64,000 bases of DNA from Dactylis glomerata. Taxonomy: Eukaryota; Streptophyta; Magnoliopsida; Poales; Poaceae. A program made the position numbers and the translations under genes. The notes beneath the pieces were generated by a model, which was given only the letters and a program-made list of their open reading frames with translations, made no database searches and was not told the origin of the DNA. Location: positions 205,591 to 269,590 of the forward strand of contig QXEO01002115.1 of the NCBI GenBank assembly GCA_007115705.1. The letters run 5' to 3'. Positions 58,396-64,000 of this stretch are shown here, piece by piece (position 1 is the stretch's first letter; every line of letters starts with the position of its first letter).

Positions 58396-61300
58396 AGCAG
58401 TCAATTACCCTTGTCTGCCACCGGTAAGTGGAAAAATCGGTTCAAGAAAAAAAGAAAAAGAAAAAAAGAAGCCACGACCCCAACCTCCTCCCGTCGAACC
58501 CTAACATAGGGTGCTGCCACCTCTGCCGCCTCGCGTCTCGCCGCCGCCGCGGGAGGGCCTCTGGCTCACTAGCATCTCCAAGTCCAACTCTTCGCTTCTT
58601 CGGAACAGCACCGCACGACCCGTTCGATGTGTCCCCGTCTCCTCATTCGCTTCCATCTTCTCCCAGATTTTGTGGATCGCGTCGACCACCTCGATCTCCA
58701 TCTGCAACCGCCTCAGGAGGGCCTCTGGCTCACTAGCACTGGCTCCCCGTAGCGGGGCCGGCGTAAGCGGCGCGGCAACGCCACCGGTGCAGATCACAGC
58801 TGGCTACCTCCTACCTGCCGGAGAGAGGAGGGCGGGTTCCAGCGCAAGTAAGACAAAGAGGAAGGAGGCAAGTTTCGTCAGGCGACCCTTGACGCTGATG
58901 GAGGGGAACAAGAGAGAGTGGGGAAGCACATCCGCGTCAGGAAAGATGAGATCCCACCCCTACCATTCTCCTCTCTATATCTCAAGCAGGAGAGACGGAT
59001 CGAGTACGAAGACGGCCGGATTTCGTGACGATGAACGACCAAGCGCGTGTGACACCAATTGGTTGACATGTACGCCCGCCTCATCCATATCTCTCTCTTA
59101 TTCTCTCCCTCTCATCCGCTCTGCTTCACTGTCAGCCTGCAACGACACTCTGAGGCAGGCACACACGAGTATCTCGACGTCCACCTGCGTGGTGGTCGGG
59201 TGTGGATTGGAAATCCTCGGCTGTAGGATCTTCCGCGAGCCCGGTAATAATCATAGTTCAACACCCCGCATTGGTTTCCTGGTCCTGCGCTGATTAATTC
59301 TATGTGGATGAATACCTAGCGCTTGGTCTGCACAGCATCGTCCAATCCCCTGTCTAATTCAGTTCACGTCATTCAATTTTTTTTATCTTCTCTGTTGTTT
59401 CATGGTTGTAGGGCTAATCTTTATTTTTACAAATTCCTGGTTTAGTTTCCCTGGGATAGGTTGCGGCTTTGGGCGACCATCCCAGAGCCGATGAGGTGGA
59501 TTGTGTTAATTATGGCTGCTGTGAAGAACATCGTGAGAATACATGGCCGGAGAACGACGCACCTGAAGAGGGGTGCACTTAAGGTGAACCCAGAAGCCCC
59601 AGGATGGACAAAGAGGTTTCACCATAAGGTATTTGCTTCTCACATATGAGTAATGCTCTTTTTGTTTGGAAATTTAGTAACGAGAACTTGAAGCAGATAA
59701 TGGTGATATCATATTACAAAAGTGGCAATATAGAACTGTCCTAGCTTTTGGGTATTAGAAGTTTGGGCTTTTACCAATTTATAGAATGTTTTCTAAAGTA
59801 TGAGCTGAGACCGCTGTCCACTGGTGAGTTCTTCTTTTCATTCATTAATATATTTTCTTTGGGCTCCAAGATCTGCACGTATGAGGACTCAACTGAACTG
59901 TTTCAGCCATGTGGTTGCAGGAAGAACGTCTTCGTCCTTCTCATGTTCCCATCTGCCTGCACACCTGCCTATATAGCATGCGTTCAGAAAACGAGGTGTC
60001 CTCTCCCGTAGGCCACTAAAAGGGCACCAAGGCGATTATTTCTATTGTAATGGATTTGCTATACTTTTTGGGTTTGGAGAATTCAGGACATGCTGCCATG
60101 CTGGTTTGTAGAATAGCGAAGTGATAATATATTTAGATCCTTAGGATGAAAGGTTGGAAATAGACCTGGCATGAGCTTATAACTGATGATCCAGTGATAG
60201 ACTGTAGCAGCTCATATCTGGTGAAGCTCATCATTTTGCATGACTTATCCACTTCATATTGTTCAACATTTAGCCTTCAGAGCTTTTATTTGCAGAGCCC
60301 TAGGCATTGTTTTCCATCAGATCGCGTAAGGCAACAAGTAAAGCTTCCTCAGTGAATAATGTTTATTACAGCACTATACAACTGATCTTGATGCAGCTCA
60401 TCATCAATTACAGTACAAGGAGTGAAGGAGATTTTTATTTCTAATATAAAACGCCCATCAAATTTGATCTGCTGATGGATTGACCATTTTCTCTTGGTGT
60501 TTCCTCTCTGCAGCATGCTGTGTTGTTTTTCAGAGTTTGAGGTGATCGAAGGGACGTTGCAGGAGGATTTGGGGAGTGGCTTAGGCTCACGAGAGGTACC
60601 TGCAAATGGTTCTTATGTTTCTATGTTGTTTGTTACTCTGTGCAACTCGATCAATATGCATCCCCTATATTTTAGTGGGAAGCAGCTAAAAGGTTGAGTT
60701 GGCAGATTCATATAATTTGAACTGATCTCGAATCAACTGCATAATTTCGATAACCGACTTACTCATGCATTGTGCCCTATTAAGTATCTGTTTTGTGCTT
60801 TTTATGTTACTAATTTTCAGGGTGAATTCTTGGTGAATTAGAGGAACATGGCAAGTACAACACTGACAAGAGGCATCAGGGATGCACACCTCAATCAGTT
60901 GTGTGCTTGCTCATCCTCAGCGTAGGCATCGAGTCCTCATCTACTCAGATGCAAGTGACGGAGGATCAAACTGAAACTACCTCTGTAGTTGTCCGACTAA
61001 ACATAGGTAATGCCCATTTGCTTGGCTGCCTAAAAGGCTAAAACTAATAATCTTTGTTGCTATCCTTCACTCTGATGCTACGGACGAATGGAATTAGATA
61101 GATATAAAGGATGGTTATCTTCTTGTATGATAAATAATTGTTTAATTCATTTGAAAGATACATAGCTGTAAGCATGGAAAACGCATATGATATTTTAGTC
61201 TCACGCACATACACCTGGGTGCTACTTCTTAGAATTTGTACGCCTATATGATAATGGATTTATGCTGATATGAATCTTTACTATTGGTTTCGAGTTGGTG

Positions 61301-62457
61301 AAGGCACTTTCTCTACATCTTTTGATTTCCAATTCTACCCATACCAAACTAGATATATTACCCCTTTGCCACTGCCAAGTTAACAGCTTTCCGATGAGAA
61401 AAAAACTAATCGTAGACCAAAGCCTCCAACCTAGGGTTCCACACCACCCGCCGCCGCTCGCACCTGCCATGGCCCGCGGCCTCCGCTGCCTCGAGCTATT
61501 GCGCGCCGCTATCCTCCCTAACTCGCGTCCATAGCGTCGAGCGTCATCTTGTGGATTCCTGGGCCGCCGGCGCCGCCGCTGCTCCCCAGTAACGGCCGCC
61601 TCCCGCAACAGCTTCTCCCTCCCGGAGCCAGAAATTCCAGCGTCGGCGTCCCAAATCCCCTCCCAGTATGGCACAAATCACCTTACTGGTCCTAGCCTAC
61701 GCCATTCCAAGTCCTAGCCGCCACTGGTGACGGGGCCGGCCGGGAAATTGGCCCTGGAAGAACGACGCCGGCCAGCCGCTGCAAGCATGGCAAGCCAGGG
61801 GAGCAATCATTCGTCGAACTCTGAACATAAGTTCCTAATTCGATTCTACATTTAGACTGTTTACTGTTCAATTCGGTGGATTTCGTTGTTGATTCGATCA
61901 GTTCTTGTGTTAATTCGACCAGTTCTTGTGTGTACTGTGTACTATTCAATCAAATCGTGTGATAGATCTAGGTCAGTCACCATCGGGTAGTTAGCTTTAA
62001 AACGCAGGCCCATCAAGGCAGCAGATTAAAGTAAATCCCCAAAAGGAATGGGAAGACACCGCATGTCATCCTGCTCTACATGCTGACTCTTACTTCAGTT
62101 GGTATGCAATTCAATCAGTTCCTTCAGAATTCAATCAGTGAATTGACATTTCAGAGGCATGATTCTTAAGAATTGAATACAGTTTAGAGAATATGTGCAT
62201 TTAAGTTAAAAAGAGGACTGCACATTCGATTGTAAGACTAATTTCTTTGCTCTGGATATGTTTTTTTTGTATTTGTTCAAACAATATATGCCATCAGTTT
62301 GTTTTTTCTATTCTTTAGCTTGTGTAGTCGATATGTTTCCTCTAAATCGTTGTTCTCTGGTATTTGTATTATTTCACCAAATGGTTTCTGTATTCCGTCC
62401 ATTAATCATGAATGGTTACTCTATTCACGCAATAAGGTGATGATACTTGTTATCCAG
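58396..62457. other. Gene-poor stretch with coding-like islands
   Basis: GC-rich islands at 58490-58900 and 61430-61780 look like 5' ends of genes; the second contains a short frame starting MARGLRCLELLRAAIL. AG/GT-bounded coding-like pieces occur at 60523-60595 and 60827-61006, but I recognise none. A repeated GGAGGGCCTCTGGCTCACTA occurs at 58549 and 58718. No gene call is justified. Confidence 0.35.
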
Positions 62458-62806
62458 ATCATAGGAAGGAGAAGTCTCTTGGGTTGCTCACGCAAAATTT
62501 TGTGAAGCTGTTCCTAACCATGGAGGTGGGAAATTCCTGAATTTCATAGTTCTCTTCTGAAGATTCATTCATGGTGTGTGAATCTGTGGTTGACATGAGT
62601 TCACTTGATAAAGCTGCAAAGTTCCTCCTCGGAGATGGCCGTGAGGAGTCCAATATGAGAAGTTAGTACTCGCATTTCCCATATTTAGTCATGCAGCTGT
62701 ATGATTATCAAAATGAAAGATAATTTGATTTTTCCTCTATTTCTTGATACAGATGAAGTCAGAAGATTGGATGGCATTGCCAGTTTGCTGTCTTCACTGA
62801 AGCAAG
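62458..62806 (+). pseudogene. Atypical E2F (DEL type) second DNA-binding domain fragment
   Basis: Three exon-like pieces are in consistent phase: 62458-62525, 62589-62661 and 62753-62806. They encode HRKEKSLGLLTQNFVKLFLT, then VDMSSLDKAAKFLLGDGREE, then EVRRLDGIASLLSSLKQ. This matches the second winged-helix domain of plant atypical E2F (DEL/E2FD-F) repressors, which bind E2F sites without a DP partner. The conserved RRxYDI DNA-contact motif is changed (RRLDGI). The acceptor before 62589 reads TG instead of AG, and reading through meets a stop. No first domain or downstream part is seen. It is a fragment, not a working gene. Confidence 0.78.
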
Positions 62807-63858
62807 GTGGGTAGTATCAGCACATCTTTTACATGGTTTTGTTCCTTGTCAAAAGCTGCGCCTCTCATCTTCTTACAGTCTTCCAGTTTTTCCTTTATCT
62901 CAACATTTGTGCATGGCATAATATTAACCAGGTAATAGCTAATACGTATAGATTGCTGTAATTACAAATTAAAATAAATAAATAAATAAATAGGCTTTGG
63001 TGAACTTTGTCACAAGCAAAACTGTAGCAATGTAATCGAACTGTTAGACGAACAAGTTAGAATACTGCAATCGAACTGTTTGGCTAAGAAGTCAGTATAT
63101 TGCAATCAGATTCAAGTGCATAGATAGATATATTTTTTCTAGGACACAATAATCTTAGAAATATATAGCGATGTAAAAATTTGTTATGAAATGACTATTT
63201 CATCAATTTAATTTACTTCTCAATGTTAGAAGTCATAATACTACAATTAAGTCTGACTCCACAGAATGATTTATAGCGGTCTGTAATGTTTGATTTAAAA
63301 GATGATTCATCATTTAGGGAAGCTCAGGTGTAATACTTAGCTTGCTAGATCATTCATCCTCTTGTACCTTGAGGTTTTCGGTATAAGAGAAGTGGAAAGA
63401 TTGACTAGGACATGATTACCTTTCTGGCTGCAATACCATCCAGAGGGAAGAATTAAGAAGTAATCTGAAAAAATTATGCGTGCGTACTTATCCAAACTTG
63501 GCCATGTATGGTAGGAACAGTTCTTCTGTACTATTGCGTCTCATTAATTTGTGGGGCTGTTAATTTCTTGATATCTAGCGTCTAATTTCTTAAAACCATT
63601 CCCCTCTGCAGGAGGTCATTTACAGAAAAAATCTGAAAAATAATTTAGGGATCAGGTAAAGGACGACCTCCTGATAGCATCTACAAATTTCAGAATGGAT
63701 TTGGTTCATTTTTCCAAAAAGAATTTCGGCTGAGTACTAACTATTTACAATTTTGGGGGCGAACTCATTTGCTGGTCGAGCGGCTGCAGCGGCCAAGGGC
63801 AGGCGGTGGCCTGAGACTGTGAGGGGCGGTCGTTGCCCAAGGTCGACATCCAGGTAAT
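62807..63858. other. AT-rich spacer between gene fragments
   Basis: No coding signal apart from possible short islands near 63750-63850. No E2F continuation (no LIEK/WLG-type tail) was found. Confidence 0.4.
62967..62993. repeat. AAAT microsatellite
   Basis: About six tandem AAAT units at 62967-62993. Confidence 0.9.
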
Positions 63859-63861
63859 ATA

Positions 63862-64000
63862 TTGTTGAATTAGATACTGACAAACATGGATGGTATGAAT
63901 GCAAAGAAAACGACAAATATGCCTGGCATCGCAGACTCAGCGTTCCTTAGGCCAGGGCGTCTTGATCATTTCATATGCATTCCACTTCCTGATGATGCCT
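63862..64000 (+). pseudogene. CDC48-type AAA ATPase fragment, runs off the window
   Basis: The frame encodes LTNMDGMNAKKT and then TNMPGIADSAFLRPGRLDHF, followed by ICIPLPDDA to the last base. This is the second AAA domain of CDC48/p97, around the Arg-finger (LRPGRLD). About six residues (the beta-strand normally between KKT and TN) are missing, and a TAG stands at 63871-63873 where the family has Gln. CDC48 is a hexameric unfoldase in ubiquitin-dependent pathways; this copy is not functional as seen. Confidence 0.82.

Noticed and set aside
59461..59649. Open frame reading LWATIPEPMRWIVLIMAAVK
   Set aside because: Coding-like by eye, but it begins without ATG and no family is recognised.
1..64000. 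CRISPR arrays, operons, rRNA or tRNA genes
   Set aside because: None seen by eye. Repeats here are tandem or transposon-derived and the genome is a plant nuclear one. tRNA absence was not tested by a structure search.

Overview
The window is nuclear DNA from a grass, most likely a Pooideae/Triticeae relative. The evidence is interrupted plant genes with GT-AG introns, many Stowaway-type MITEs (TA-flanked CTCCCTCC termini), Ty1-copia and Ty3-gypsy elements, grass-type Helitron ends, and MATH-BTB and F-box/DUF295 genes of the kinds expanded in grasses. No bacterial or organellar features were seen. The exact species cannot be read from the sequence.

Layout. 0.5-4 kb: a decayed copia pol on the minus strand. 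5.7-12.1 kb: two intronless MATH-BTB genes on the minus strand, separated by a tandemly duplicated non-coding array. 12.3-14.7 kb: a tiny retroposition scar, an LTR-like relic and another tandem duplication. 14.9-17.2 kb: an intronless LRR receptor-like protein gene on the plus strand, followed 23 bp after its stop by a PIF/Harbinger-type element. 18.2-20.3 kb: a 2.1 kb mariner-type element with a GC-rich interior. 21.3-22.2 kb: a LINE 3' fragment. 22.4-26.2 kb: a 3.8 kb Mutator-like element (MULE) bounded by a perfect 9-bp duplication. It carries a cut-down transposase gene and a convergent second gene of unknown function. 26.5-27.8 kb: an F-box gene, with a Helitron (28.0-30.1 kb, 5' end triplicated) directly upstream.

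34.4-55.8 kb: one large DEAH-box RNA helicase gene (plant DExH1/DHX36 type) on the minus strand. I could join it as 16 exons with GT-AG introns and an uninterrupted reading frame of 991 codons, or 1,032 from an upstream ATG. Its introns collect transposons. Intron 5 is about 10.1 kb and holds a young gypsy chromovirus (two differences between its 314-bp LTRs) whose coding region is nevertheless broken in at least five places. Intron 6 holds a degraded tandem copy of the start of exon 7, including the region of the DEIH motif.

56-64 kb: a foldback element with a coding-like minisatellite, a LINE tail, and two gene fragments: an atypical E2F (DEL-type) DNA-binding domain with broken splicing, and a CDC48-type AAA ATPase piece with a stop codon that runs off the window end.

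The probably functional genes are the two MATH-BTB genes, the LRR receptor-like protein, the F-box protein and the helicase. MATH-BTB and F-box proteins are substrate adaptors of cullin ubiquitin ligases, but nothing shows that these neighbours act together. The best candidate for something undescribed is the convergent second gene of the MULE (24979-25554), which gives the element a MuDR-like two-gene layout.
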